In this document: positions 44,448-53,914 of the stretch, piece by piece | Layout of the letters: each line of letters opens with the position of its first letter | Position numbering within the stretch: position 1 is the stretch's first letter | Assembly: GCF_001870465.1 (NCBI RefSeq) | Contig: NZ_MDGK01000055.1 | Span: forward strand, 62,001-126,000 | Reading direction: 5' to 3' | Length of the DNA stretch: 64,000 nt | Origin: Pseudomonas extremorientalis | GTDB taxonomy: Bacteria; Pseudomonadota; Gammaproteobacteria; Pseudomonadales; Pseudomonadaceae | Translations under genes and position numbers: made by a program | The notes under the pieces: model-generated | The model's input: the letters and a program-made list of their open reading frames with translations, nothing else | Database searches by the model: none | What the model was told of the DNA's origin: nothing

Positions 44448-46164
44448 GCTTGCGTCCTTACTCATGCACGCGCACCTCTCGGAACATGCCCATTTCCATG
44501 TGGTACAGCAGGTGGCAGTGATAGGCCCAGCGCCCCAGCGCATCGGCGGTTACCCGGTAGCTGCGCCGCGAGCCCGGCGGCATGTCGATGGTGTGCTTGC
44601 GCACCTGGAACTGGCCGTTTTCATCCTCCAGATCACTCCACAAGCCATGCAGATGAATGGGATGGCTCATCATGGTGTCGTTGACCAGCACCAGCCGGAC
44701 CCGCTCGCCATAGGTCAATTGCAAGGGTTCGGCGTCGGAGAACTTCACGCCATTGAACGACCAGGCGAACTTCTCCATGTGCCCGGTGAGGTGCAGCTCA
44801 AGGGTGCGGCTGGGGTCGCGGCCGTCAGGGTCTTCAAAGGTGCTGCGCAAGTCGGCGTAAGTCAGGACACGCCGGCCGTTGTTGCGCAGGCCGATGCCGG
44901 GGTCGTCGAGTTTGGGCACCGGGTTCATGGCCTGCATGTCCACCAGCGGGTTGCCTTGCTCGCTGGCCGGATGGGCCTGCATCGACATGGCGCGGTGATC
45001 CATGCCCGCCATGTCCGGCATATCCGCCATGGCGCCGTGGTCCATGCCGCCCATGCCCATGTCGTCCATGGTGATCCAGGGGCGCGGGTCCAGCGCCGGC
45101 ACCGACGCGATTGCTCCCGCTTGAAGGGCCAGCGTGCCGCGGGCGTAACCACTGCGGTCCATCGACTGCGCAAACAGGGTGTAGGCGGCCGCGGTAGGTT
45201 CGACCAGCACATCAAAGGTCTCCGCCACGGCAATGCGGAACTCATCGACACTCACTGGCTGCACCGGCTGGCCATCGGCGGCGATCACCGTCATTTTCAG
45301 CCCCGGGATGCGCACATCGAAATAGCTCATCGCCGAGCCGTTGATGAAGCGCAGGCGCAGGGTCTCGCCCGCCCGGAACAGGCCAGTCCAGTTGCGTTCC
45401 GGTGGCTGGCCGTTGAGCAGGTAGGTGTAGGTCTCGCCGCTGACGTCGGCCAGGTCGGTGGGGTTCATCTTCATCTGCGCCCACATCAGGCGATCGGCGG
45501 CGGTGGCCGACCAGCCCTGCTTGCCCACATCCCGCACGAAATCGCCCACGGTGGGTTTGTGCAGGTTGTAGTAGTCGGACTGTTTCTTGAGGGTTTTCAT
45601 CAGCGCAACCGGGTCTTCATCGGTCCAGTCCGACAGCATCACCACGTAGTCACGTTGGTAAGTGAAGGGCTCGGGCTCCCTGGGATCGATCACCAACGGG
45701 CCATACACGCCCTGCTGCTCCTGAAACCCCGAGTGGCTGTGGTACCAGTAGGTGCCGTGCTGCTTGAGCGTGAACTGGTAGACAAACATCCCACCCGGCT
45801 CGATGCCCTTGAAGCTCAAGCCCGGCACACCGTCCATGGACGACGGCAGGAGAATGCCGTGCCAGTGGATCGACGTCGGCTCGGCCAGGCGGTTCTTCAC
45901 GCGCACGGTGACCGTGTCGCCTTCGCGCCAGCGCAGCAAGGGGCCAGGCAGGCTGCCGTTGATAGTCAGCGCGGTACGGTTGCGACCGGTGAGGTTGATT
46001 GGCATCTGGTCGATGAACAAATCAAATTCGGTACCCGCCAGCACGGTGGGCTGGCCGGGACTGGTGAGCGCCCAGACCGGGCTGCGCCAGAGCCCTAGCC
46101 CGCTGAGCAAGCCGCCGGCGGCCAAGCCTTTGACGAAGGTTCGTCGGGTAGTGGTGGAGTGCAT
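44438..46164 (-). CDS. copA: Multicopper oxidase CopA
   Basis: A 568-residue periplasmic Cu(I) oxidase (stop at 44458; the first bases of the coupled copB leader are included in this span). The Tat signal is TTRRTFVKGLAAGG. Copper ligands are visible: SIHWHG, YWYHSHSG, SHPIHLHG and the T1-site motif HCHLLYHMEMGMF. A Met-rich insert (MDDMGMGGMDHGAMADMPDM and following) lies at about 385-415. It is first gene of copABCD; no copRS two-component genes are nearby. Confidence 0.93.
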
Positions 46165-46289
46165 GCCGATTCAATTCCATGGGTTGAATGGCAGCAGATT
46201 AGGCAGGGCCGGCTGTCAGCCAGCTTAGCGGCAGATTACCGATCTGACAGTTTCGCCCGGCACCGTACTCGGTGCCGGAGCGTAGGGGG

Positions 46290-46679
46290 TCAGGCGATCT
46301 GCGCCTTGGAGGCCACTTCGGCAAAGGTCGTTGGGTCCAGCGCATCCGCCTGTTCGTCCAGCACCTGGCGCGGGTGATCATTGCCCGGGATCGAACTGTC
46401 GATCAGCGCCAACAGCTGCGCGCCGAGCGGAGTCAGGATGAAATTCTCACCATTGCCGCCCTCCTCTTCAGGGCGCGACTCGATGAAGCCGCGCTTGAAC
46501 AACAGCGCTTCATAATCTGCCGCGGTCTTCTTGAGCGCGTCCAGGTTACCGGTGGGCTCGCCCGCGGTGGCCTTCTCGGCCGCTTCCTGCTCGGCGTATT
46601 TGCGTGGGGCGAAGCTGCCCTCGCCGTTCTGCACTTCATGCAGCAGACGTTCGATCAGATCCCAGTTGTAAGTCGTCAT
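46290..46679 (-). CDS. DUF2513-like small protein
   Basis: A 129-residue cytoplasmic protein starting MTTYNWDLIERLLHEVQNGEG, with AGGAGG 8 bases upstream of ATG 46679. The middle has LKKTAADYEALLFKRGFIESRPEEEGG and FILTPLGAQLLALIDSS, a winged-helix-like pattern similar to DUF2513 phage-related proteins. It is acidic, with no membrane segment. It is upstream of copA in the same direction, 125 bases away. The function is unknown, and the family call is tentative. Confidence 0.65.
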   Translation of the reverse strand: MTTYNWDLIERLLHEVQNGEGSFAPRKYAEQEAAEKATAGEPTGNLDALKKTAADYEALLFKRGFIESRPEEEGGNGENFILTPLGAQLLALIDSSIPGNDHPRQVLDEQADALDPTTFAEVASKAQIA

Positions 46680-46833
46680 CCTGATTCCTCCTGCAGGCGG
46701 GTGGAAAATAGCCTGTCTAAAGGTGTGACACGCCCTGTCGGTCACCGTTCAGCCGAATAGACGGACGTTATTTCTCTGAACTTTCCAGACGTTCGCGGCC
46801 TCAACAGCTCATATCCGCCAAGGAGGTGTGCCC

Positions 46834-47109
46834 ATGAAAACCCTGATGAACCTGGCCGTCGCGGCCGCGCTGTTGAGCGCCCTGCCCGCCTGGGCCTGTA
46901 CGCCCGACGAAGCCACGAGCAAGCGCGAGCAATTGGCTCAGGAAGTGACCAGGCTGACCGAGCAGAATCCGACCAAGGCCAAGGAGATCAACGACGAACT
47001 GCAGAAGATGGACCTGGATACGCAAAGCGCGGAGTTCCCCGACAAATGCCAGTTGATCGACGCCCGGCTCAAGGAACTCAAGGAAGCCGCCGCCAAAGCC
47101 AAAGACTGA
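46834..47109 (+). CDS. Small periplasmic helical protein
   Basis: A 91-residue exported protein with a strong AAGGAGG site 7 bases before the ATG. The signal peptide MKTLMNLAVAAALLSALPAWA leaves a mature part of about 70 residues starting CTPDEATSKREQLAQEV, rich in Lys and Glu and helical, with a second Cys (DKCQLID) that could pair with the first as a disulfide. The cut before Cys lacks a proper lipobox, so a lipoprotein is less likely. The function is unknown. Confidence 0.75.
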   Translation: MKTLMNLAVAAALLSALPAWACTPDEATSKREQLAQEVTRLTEQNPTKAKEINDELQKMDLDTQSAEFPDKCQLIDARLKELKEAAAKAKD

Positions 47110-47115
47110 GGGCAT

Positions 47116-47144
47116 AAAAAAACCGGACAATCGTCCGGTTTTTC
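47116..47144. terminator. Bidirectional terminator
   Basis: AAAAACCGGAC pairs with GTCCGGTTTTT across AATC. It has T runs on both strands and serves the small periplasmic gene on the left and the DEAD-box gene on the right. Confidence 0.93.
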
Positions 47145-47159
47145 ACATCACCCGCGCCT

Positions 47160-48506
47160 TTATTCGGCAGCCGGGGCTTGCGGCTTGCGGCGCTTGAGCG
47201 GTGCCATGCCGTCCTTGCTGACGAGCGACAGGTTGTCGGTCTTAGGCCGGTTGGCGATCTTGCGCTTGGTGGGCGACTTGGCGCCGGTTTTCTTCTTGTC
47301 GCCCTTGGCGTCGGTCTTTTTCTTCTTCACGCCAACGGCCTTGCCCGAGGCCTTGACCTTCTTCGGCCCGGTGTAGGTGCCTTTGACTTCCTTGATGGTA
47401 CGGCGCTCGAACGACTGCTTGAGGTAGCGCTCGATGCTCGACATCAGGTTCCAGTCGCCGTGGCAGATCAGCGAGATGGCCAGGCCATCGTTGCCGGCAC
47501 GCCCGGTACGCCCGATACGGTGCACGTATTCGTCGCCGCTGCGGGGCATGTCGAAGTTGATCACCAGGTCCAGGCCGTCCACGTCCAGGCCGCGTGCGGC
47601 AACGTCGGTGGCCACCAGGATCTTCACGCCGCCGGCCTTGAGGCGGTCGATGGCCAGCTTGCGGTCCTTCTGGTCTTTCTCGCCGTGCAGCACGAACGCC
47701 TTGTATTCCTGGGCCACCAGGCGGCCGTAGATGCGGTCGGCGGCGGCGCGGGTGTTGGTGAACACAATGGCTTTCTGATAGGTCTCGTTGGCCAGCAGCC
47801 AATTGAGGATCTGCTCTTTATGCACGTTGTGGTCGGCGGTGACGATCTGCTGGCGCGTGGTCGCGTTCAGGTCGCTGACGTTGTTGACCTGCAGGTGCTC
47901 AGGATTGTTCAGCACCTTGGCGACCATCTCGCGCAGGGTGGAACCGCCGGTGGTGGCGGAGAACAGCATGGTCTGCTGGCGGTTGACGCACTCGCCCACC
48001 AGGCGCTGTACATCGTCGGCAAAGCCCATGTCGAGCATGCGGTCGGCTTCGTCCAGCACCAGCACTTCGACTTCCTTGAGGTCGAGGTTGCCGGCGTTGA
48101 GCTGCTCGATCATGCGCCCCGGGGTGCCGATCAGGATGTCCGGCACCTTGCGCAGCATGGCGGCCTGGACCTTGAAGTCTTCACCGCCGGTGATGATGCC
48201 GGACTTGATGAAGGTGAACTGGGAGAAGCGCTCGACTTCCTTCAAGGTCTGCTGGGCCAGCTCGCGGGTCGGCAGCAGGATCAGGGTCTTGATGCTGACG
48301 CGCACTTTGGCCGGACCGATCAGGCGGTTCAGCACAGGCAGGACAAAAGCGGCGGTCTTGCCACTCCCGGTTTGAGCTGTCACCCGCAGGTCACGCCCTT
48401 CGAGCGCGAGCGGGATGGCCGCTGCCTGCACAGGCGTAGGCTCGACAAATTTAAGCTCGGCCACGGCTTTGAGCAGGCGTTCGTGCAGGGCGAATTGGGA
48501 AAACAC
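47160..48506 (-). CDS. DEAD-box ATP-dependent RNA helicase
   Basis: A ~448-residue RNA helicase. Motifs in order: Q motif (FVEPTPVQAAAIP), AQTGSGKT, PTRELAQQ, GTPGRMIEQL, VLDEADRMLDMGF, SATTG, TNTRAAADRI, VATDVAARGLDVDGLDLVINFD and HRIGRTGRAGNDG. The C-terminal ~80 residues are Lys-rich and low in complexity (RNA-binding tail). I choose the GTG at 48506 (VFSQFALHERLL) with AGG about 9 bases upstream; the ORF open to 48725 has an unconserved head. RhlE/DeaD-type, but I cannot fix the exact subfamily. Confidence 0.9.
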   Translation of the reverse strand: MFSQFALHERLLKAVAELKFVEPTPVQAAAIPLALEGRDLRVTAQTGSGKTAAFVLPVLNRLIGPAKVRVSIKTLILLPTRELAQQTLKEVERFSQFTFIKSGIITGGEDFKVQAAMLRKVPDILIGTPGRMIEQLNAGNLDLKEVEVLVLDEADRMLDMGFADDVQRLVGECVNRQQTMLFSATTGGSTLREMVAKVLNNPEHLQVNNVSDLNATTRQQIVTADHNVHKEQILNWLLANETYQKAIVFTNTRAAADRIYGRLVAQEYKAFVLHGEKDQKDRKLAIDRLKAGGVKILVATDVAARGLDVDGLDLVINFDMPRSGDEYVHRIGRTGRAGNDGLAISLICHGDWNLMSSIERYLKQSFERRTIKEVKGTYTGPKKVKASGKAVGVKKKKTDAKGDKKKTGAKSPTKRKIANRPKTDNLSLVSKDGMAPLKRRKPQAPAAE

Positions 48507-48699
48507 GGGTGCTACCTCGAAGAAATACAAAAAATCAGCTGCATAGGTTACCGGTTTCGGGCGCCCAAACCGAGTTTCTTTACGTGAACGGTGTGAATCG
48601 GCCGCTTTTTTGTCAGGACATTTGTCCATGGCGTCAACTTTGTTGCACTTAAATGCTCTAATCGCCCCGTCTTGTCCCACAGAAGAATCGGTTTCACCC

Positions 48700-49998
48700 A
48701 TGGATATCAAACAGCTCTGGCTCAACGCCCAGGACCTCTGGGGCGCCCTCGACGAACACCCGCTGCTGCACGCCAGCCTCGGCTTGCTGGTGTTGCTGGT
48801 GGTGGCCCTGGTGCTCGGACGGGTGGCACGCTACCTCATCCTCCACGCCGTCAAACTGCTTGGCCGGCAACCGTCCCTGCACTGGCTCAACGACCTGCGG
48901 CACAACAAGGTCTTCCATCGCCTGGCGCAGATGACGCCGTCACTGGTGATCCAGTTCGGCCTATACCTGGTGCCGGACCTGAGCAAGACCGCCATCCTGT
49001 TCATCGGCAACGTGGCCCTGGCGCTGACCATCCTGTTCCTGGTGCTGGCCATCAGCGCCCTGCTCAACGCCCTGCTGGACATCTACGCCCGCACCGAACA
49101 CGCGCGCACCCGCTCGATCAAGGGCTATGTGCAGTTGGCGAAGATGGTGCTGTTCGTGTTTGGCGCGATCATCATCGTCGCCACCCTGATCGACCGCTCG
49201 CCGCTGTTGCTGCTGTCGGGGCTGGGTGCGATGTCGGCGGTGATCCTGTTGGTGTACAAGGACACGTTGCTGTCGTTCGTCGCCAGCGTGCAGTTGACCA
49301 GCAACGACATGCTGCGGGTCGGCGACTGGATCGAAATGCCCCAAGTCGGCGCTGATGGTGATGTGGTGGACATCACGTTGCACACGGTCAAGGTGCAGAA
49401 CTTCGACAAGACCATCGTTTCCATCCCCACCTGGCGCCTGATGTCCGAGTCGTTCAAGAACTGGCGCGGCATGCAGGCCTCCGGCGGGCGCCGCATCAAG
49501 CGCAGCCTGTTCATCGACGCCAGCGGCGTGCGCTTCCTGCGCGACGACGAAGAACTGCGCATGACCCAGGTGCACCTGCTCACCGACTACATCGGGCGAA
49601 AACAGGCCGAACTCAAGGCCTGGAACGAAGCCCAGGGCCACAGCGCGCAACTGTCGGCCAACCGCCGCCGCATGACCAACCTCGGCACCTTCCGCGCCTA
49701 TGCCCTGGCCTACCTGAAAAGCCACCCGGACATCCAGCCGAACATGACCTGCATGGTGCGCCAGATGCAGACCACTGCCCAGGGCGTGCCGCTGGAAATC
49801 TACTGCTTCACCCGCACCACGGCATGGGCCGATTACGAGCGGATCCAGGGGGATATCTTTGATTACCTGCTGGCGGTGTTGCCGGAATTTGGCTTGAGTC
49901 TGTATCAGCAGCCGAGTGGCAATGACTTGCGCGCCGGGGTGTTGCCGGCGGTATTGGGGGCCAGTCATTTGCCGGCCCCTGAAAGTCACGCTGGCTAA
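48700..49998 (+). CDS. MscS-family mechanosensitive channel (YbdG-like)
   Basis: A 432-residue channel with a large cytoplasmic domain. About five helices precede the pore-lining helix LLLLSGLGAMSAVILLVYKDTLLSFVASVQLTSNDMLRVGDWIEMP, whose Gly/Ala packing, following FKD-like loop and VGDWIE beta-domain entry are typical. The YbdG/Msc-M type is indicated by the NFDKTIVSIPTWRLMSESFKNWRGMQASGGRRIKR block. The start at 48700 (MDIKQLWL) gives the usual length. It should open under hypoosmotic shock. Confidence 0.9.
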   Translation: MDIKQLWLNAQDLWGALDEHPLLHASLGLLVLLVVALVLGRVARYLILHAVKLLGRQPSLHWLNDLRHNKVFHRLAQMTPSLVIQFGLYLVPDLSKTAILFIGNVALALTILFLVLAISALLNALLDIYARTEHARTRSIKGYVQLAKMVLFVFGAIIIVATLIDRSPLLLLSGLGAMSAVILLVYKDTLLSFVASVQLTSNDMLRVGDWIEMPQVGADGDVVDITLHTVKVQNFDKTIVSIPTWRLMSESFKNWRGMQASGGRRIKRSLFIDASGVRFLRDDEELRMTQVHLLTDYIGRKQAELKAWNEAQGHSAQLSANRRRMTNLGTFRAYALAYLKSHPDIQPNMTCMVRQMQTTAQGVPLEIYCFTRTTAWADYERIQGDIFDYLLAVLPEFGLSLYQQPSGNDLRAGVLPAVLGASHLPAPESHAG

Positions 49999-50864
49999 AC
50001 CAGGGAGCGGTTGGGCGCCTTCACGCCCAACCGACTGATCCACACCGCCCCCAGAATCACCACCCCACCCAACGCCAACCGTCCCAGCGGCTCATGCTGG
50101 TTCCAGATCAGCAAATTCAGCAGCAACCCCACCGGCACATGCAGGTTATTCATCACCGCCAGGGTGCCACCCTGCACCAGGCAGGCGCCCTTGTTCCACC
50201 AGTACATGCCCAGCGCCGTACTGACCAGGCCAAGGAACACCAGCACGCCCCATTGCAGCGGCGCCTCCGGCAGGAAGTCAGCCTTGCCGAACAGCAGGAA
50301 CGCCGGCAATACCACCAGCAACGCGCCGAGGTAGAAGTAGCCGAAGCGCCGGTAGTGCGGCAGAGTGCTCGGGTAGCGCGCCACCAGGTGCTTGTACATC
50401 ACCTGGCCGGCGGCGTAGGTGAAGTTGGCCAATTGCAGCAGCAGGAAACCGCCAAGGAAATGCGGGGTGATCTGGTCGAAGCGAATCACCGCTGCGCCTG
50501 CTACCGCCACGAGTGCGGCGACCAGTGCCCAGGGGTTGAAGCGACGGTTGAGGGCGTCCTCGATGAGGGTCACGTGCAACGGCGTGAGAATGGTGAACAG
50601 CAGCACTTCCGGCACGGTGAGCACACGAAAGCTCAAGTACAGACACACGTAGGTCACGCCGAACTGCAGCGCGCCGATCACCAGCATGCCGCGCATGAAG
50701 GCCGGCTCCACCGAGCGCCAGCGGGTCAGCGGGATGAACACCAGCCCGGCCAGCAGCACACGCACCAGCACGGCGAAGTAGCTGTCGACGTGACCGGCGA
50801 GGTATTCGCCGATCAAGCTGAAGGAAAATGCCTGAATCAGGGTAACAACCAGTAAGTAGCCCAT
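49995..50864 (-). CDS. DMT-family carboxylate/amino acid/amine exporter (EamA domains)
   Basis: A 289-residue membrane protein with ten helices in two EamA repeats. Landmarks are FTILTPLHVTLIEDALNRRFNPWALVAALVAVAGAAVIRF at the end of repeat one and STALGMYWWNKGACLVQGGTLAVMNNLHVPVGLLLNLL in repeat two. It overlaps the MscS gene's 3' end by four bases. The substrate is unknown. Confidence 0.85.
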   Translation of the reverse strand: MGYLLVVTLIQAFSFSLIGEYLAGHVDSYFAVLVRVLLAGLVFIPLTRWRSVEPAFMRGMLVIGALQFGVTYVCLYLSFRVLTVPEVLLFTILTPLHVTLIEDALNRRFNPWALVAALVAVAGAAVIRFDQITPHFLGGFLLLQLANFTYAAGQVMYKHLVARYPSTLPHYRRFGYFYLGALLVVLPAFLLFGKADFLPEAPLQWGVLVFLGLVSTALGMYWWNKGACLVQGGTLAVMNNLHVPVGLLLNLLIWNQHEPLGRLALGGVVILGAVWISRLGVKAPNRSLV

Positions 50865-50926
50865 GCGCGCCTCGTTTCGAATGGGCGGGACATTAAAGGT
50901 TTTCGACGGTTGAAGAAACTCGGGGC

Positions 50927-50961
50927 AAAAAAAACCCGACCTCGCTAAAGCGTCAGTCGGG
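50927..50961 (-). terminator. Rho-independent terminator after azoR
   Basis: On the minus strand CCCGAC pairs with GTCGGG, with an inner GCTTTAGC hairpin, and is followed by eight Ts. It is about 105 bases after the azoR stop codon. Confidence 0.88.
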
Positions 50962-51066
50962 CGGTAGCACTCAGGAGCAAAAGTGCAAAGGGAGGTTCGT
51001 TACGCGTACTTGAAGGGTTGGCGTGGAGCGATATAAACACTGCGCGATTATGTGACGATTAAAGGA

Positions 51067-51666
51067 TCAAGCCACCTGGGCCAACAGCGCCTTGGCGTGG
51101 TTGATGCCCTTTTCCTGGAAGTCACCGCTCAGGTTCACCCCTTCGGCATGAATGAACGTAACGTCATGAATCCCGATGAAGGCCATGACCTGACGCAGGT
51201 ACGGTTCCTGGTGATCGGAGCTGGCGCCGGTGTGGATGCCGCCGCGAGCGGTGAGCACGATGGCGCGCTTGCCGGTCAGCAGACCCTGAGGGCCGGTGGC
51301 GGTGTACTTGAAGGTCACACCCGCACGCAACACGTGGTCCAGCCAGGCTTTGAGGGTGCTGGGGATTGCGAAGTTGTACATCGGCGCAGCCATCACCAGG
51401 ACGTCGGCGGCGAGCAATTCGTCGGTCAATGCGTTGGAGCGATCCAGGGACGCCTGTTCGTCGGCGTTGCGCTGATCGGCCGGCTTCATCCAGCCGCCGA
51501 GCAGGTTGGCATCCAGGTGTGGAACCGGGTTGAGCGCCACGTCACGCACGGTGATCTGATCTGTCGGGTGAGCGGCCTGCCATTGGCTGATGAATTGCTG
51601 GGTCAGTTGGCGGGAAATCGAATCCTGCTGGCGAGCGCTGCTTTCGATGATCAGAACGTTGGACAT
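51067..51666 (-). CDS. azoR: FMN-dependent NADH-azoreductase
   Basis: A 199-residue flavodoxin-like quinone/azo reductase using FMN and NADH. The phosphate-binding start NVLIIESSARQQDSISRQLT, APMYNFAIPSTLKAWLDHVLRAGVTFKYT (FMN-ring contacts) and LTARGGIHTG are conserved AzoR features. It probably detoxifies quinones. A LysR gene lies about 500 bases upstream in the opposite orientation, a common partner for azoR. Confidence 0.92.
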   Translation of the reverse strand: MSNVLIIESSARQQDSISRQLTQQFISQWQAAHPTDQITVRDVALNPVPHLDANLLGGWMKPADQRNADEQASLDRSNALTDELLAADVLVMAAPMYNFAIPSTLKAWLDHVLRAGVTFKYTATGPQGLLTGKRAIVLTARGGIHTGASSDHQEPYLRQVMAFIGIHDVTFIHAEGVNLSGDFQEKGINHAKALLAQVA

Positions 51667-51805
51667 GGCGTTGTAGGCTCCATCTGTAATTGCTGTGAGT
51701 CGATGGAGTGAAGATTAAACAGAGCCAATTCGATTAAAAAGCGCAAAAAACTGCTATAACCCATCTATAAATTTGTTCAAAGGCGGAGCATGCTCCGCTC
51801 TCGGC

Positions 51806-52120
51806 TTATTTCGGCGTGCAGGCCAGGGCAATACGCATCTTGATAATGGCGCGGTTGAACTTGACCGTGGTGTTGGTACTTTTGCCCGCCGGCACCGTGA
51901 CCGTGCGGCGACGCGGCGATTCCGGGCCGTTGGTGAAGGTTACCGAGCACACGGCATCGTGGGTGCCGTAGTTATTGAGTTGGATCGAGCTGATGTCGCC
52001 GTCCACGTCAGAGGCGGTGTAATCGATGCTCACGCCGTCGATCTTCTTGGTCACGTCAATGGGGTAGGCAAACGCACTCATCGGCAGCAGCGCCAGCAAC
52101 ACACAACAGAATTTTCTCAT
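51806..52120 (-). CDS. Small exported protein of unknown function
   Basis: A 104-residue protein with a signal peptide (MRKFCCVLLALLPMSAFA) and a mature beta-rich part (IDGVSIDYTASDVDGDISSIQLNNYGTHDAVCSVTFTNGPESPRRRTV) with two Cys that may form a disulfide. GGAG lies upstream of ATG 52120. I have seen homologues mislabelled as phosphoglycerate kinase; nothing in this sequence supports that. A short hairpin (GCGGAGCATGCTCCGC near 51785) follows the stop. Confidence 0.72.
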   Translation of the reverse strand: MRKFCCVLLALLPMSAFAYPIDVTKKIDGVSIDYTASDVDGDISSIQLNNYGTHDAVCSVTFTNGPESPRRRTVTVPAGKSTNTTVKFNRAIIKMRIALACTPK

Positions 52121-52169
52121 TCGGCAGTCTCCAATAAGGACAGCCAGCTTAGGACAAGAGGAGCCCATC

Positions 52170-53093
52170 TTGAAAGCGCCCCGCGTTACCCTCGATCAAT
52201 GGCGCACGCTGCAGGCCGTGGTCGACCATGGCGGCTTCGCCCAGGCGGCCGAAGCGCTGCACCGTTCGCAGTCCTCGGTGAGCTACACCGTGGCCCGCAT
52301 GCAGGACCAGCTTGGCGTACCGCTGTTGCGCATTGACGGGCGCAAGGCGGTACTCACCGACGCTGGTGAAGTGCTGTTGCGCCGCTCCCGGCAACTGGTG
52401 AAAAACGCCAGCCAGTTGGAGGACCTTGCCCACCATATGGAGCAGGGCTGGGAAGCCGAAGTGCGCCTGGTGGTGGACGCGGCCTATCCGAATGCGCGCC
52501 TGGTGCGCGCTCTTTCCGCCTTCATGCCCCAGAGCCGTGGCTGCCGCGTGCGCCTGCGGGAAGAAGTGTTGTCTGGCGTTGAAGAGTTGCTGATGGAAGG
52601 CGTCGCCGACCTGGCGATCTGCGGGTTCAGTATCCCCGGCTACCTGGGCACGGAAATGAGCGATGTGGAGTTTGTCGCAGTGGCCCATCCCGAGCACACG
52701 CTGCACCGCATGAACCGCGAACTGAGCTTCCAGGACCTGGAAAGCCAGATGCAGGTGGTGATCCGCGACTCCGGCCGCCAGCAACCGCGCGATGTGGGTT
52801 GGCTCGGCGCCGAACAGCGCTGGACCGTCGGCAGTCTTGCCACCGCCGCCGCCTTTGTCGGCAGCGGCCTGGGCTTTGCCTGGTTGCCCCGGCACATGAT
52901 CGAGCGCGAACTCGCCGAAGGCGTTCTCAAGCAACTGCCGCTGGAACAGGGCGGTAGCCGCCACCCCACGTTCTACCTGTATTCAAACAAGGACAAACCC
53001 CTGGGGCCTGCCACGCAGATCCTCGTGGAACTGCTGCGCACCTTTGACACCGCACCGCTGGACGCGCCTTTCGCCGCCCCCCGGCAAGCCTGA
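52170..53093 (+). CDS. LysR-family transcriptional regulator
   Basis: A 307-residue LysR regulator using a TTG start (GGAG 7 bases upstream; no ATG until residue ~90). The helix-turn-helix is LDQWRTLQAVVDHGGFAQAAEALHRSQSSVSYTVARMQDQLG. The effector domain has the LPRHMIERELAEGVLKQLP end. It is divergent from the small exported gene and close to azoR, one of which is a likely target. The stop is 14 bases before the hydrolase gene, so the two may be co-transcribed. Confidence 0.87.
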   Translation: MKAPRVTLDQWRTLQAVVDHGGFAQAAEALHRSQSSVSYTVARMQDQLGVPLLRIDGRKAVLTDAGEVLLRRSRQLVKNASQLEDLAHHMEQGWEAEVRLVVDAAYPNARLVRALSAFMPQSRGCRVRLREEVLSGVEELLMEGVADLAICGFSIPGYLGTEMSDVEFVAVAHPEHTLHRMNRELSFQDLESQMQVVIRDSGRQQPRDVGWLGAEQRWTVGSLATAAAFVGSGLGFAWLPRHMIERELAEGVLKQLPLEQGGSRHPTFYLYSNKDKPLGPATQILVELLRTFDTAPLDAPFAAPRQA

Positions 53094-53107
53094 AACGGAG
53101 TTCGCCC

Positions 53108-53911
53108 ATGGCCTGGTTCGACCATGAAGGATGCAGCCTGCACTACGAGGAATATGGCCACGGCACGCCGCTGGTGCTGATCCACGGCCTGGGCTCCAGC
53201 AGCCAGGATTGGGAACTGCAGATTCCAGTACTGGCCCGGCATTACCGCCTGATCGTGGTGGACGTGCGCGGTCACGGCCGCTCGGACAAACCGCGCGAAC
53301 GCTACAGCATCCCGGGTTTCACCTACGACCTGATCGCCTTGTTCGAACACCTGGACCTGCCACCGGCCCACGTGGTGGGCTTGTCCATGGGTGGCATGAT
53401 CGCTTTCCAACTGGCCGTGGACGAACCGGCGCGGATCAAGAGCCTGTGCATCGTCAACAGCGCCCCCGAGGTCAAGGTGCGCAGTGCCGATGATTACTGG
53501 CAGTGGGCCAAGCGCTGGAGCCTGGCACGCTTGCTGAGCCTGTCCACGATCGGCAAGGCGTTGGGCGAGCGGCTCTTCCCAAAACCGCACCAGGCCGACC
53601 TGCGCCGCAAAATGGCCGAACGCTGGGCAAAGAACGACAAACGTGCTTATCTCGCAAGCTTCGATGCGATTGTGGGATGGGGGGTGCAGGAACATCTTTC
53701 GCGCATTACTTGTCCTACGCTGGTCATCAGCGCCGACCACGACTACACCCCTGTGGCGCAGAAACAAAACTATGTAAAACTGCTGCCCGATGCGCGACTG
53801 GTGGTGATAGAAGATTCCCGCCATGCCACGCCCTTGGATCAACCCGAAGTCTTTAACGCAACCTTGCTCGAATTTCTAAAGACAGTCGAAACCACTACCC
53901 AGGATCACTGA
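53108..53911 (+). CDS. Alpha/beta-fold hydrolase
   Basis: A 267-residue serine hydrolase. The oxyanion region is VLIHGLGSSSQDWELQ; the nucleophile elbow is VGLSMGGMIAF (Ser about residue 93); the acid is probably Asp in ISADHDYTPV; the His is in SRHATPLDQPE. There is no signal peptide. Such enzymes cleave esters, lactones or peroxy-acids; the substrate cannot be read from sequence. Only 3 bases separate it from ppiA. Confidence 0.85.
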   Translation: MAWFDHEGCSLHYEEYGHGTPLVLIHGLGSSSQDWELQIPVLARHYRLIVVDVRGHGRSDKPRERYSIPGFTYDLIALFEHLDLPPAHVVGLSMGGMIAFQLAVDEPARIKSLCIVNSAPEVKVRSADDYWQWAKRWSLARLLSLSTIGKALGERLFPKPHQADLRRKMAERWAKNDKRAYLASFDAIVGWGVQEHLSRITCPTLVISADHDYTPVAQKQNYVKLLPDARLVVIEDSRHATPLDQPEVFNATLLEFLKTVETTTQDH

Positions 53912-53914
53912 CCC

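Noticed and set aside
46235..46250. Possible CopR box upstream of copA (ATTACCGATCTGACAG)
   Set aside because: It has two half-site-like words, but orientation and spacing do not match a consensus I can state with confidence.
51806..52120. Phosphoglycerate kinase label sometimes attached to this small exported protein
   Set aside because: At 104 residues with a signal peptide and no nucleotide-binding motif, it cannot be that enzyme.
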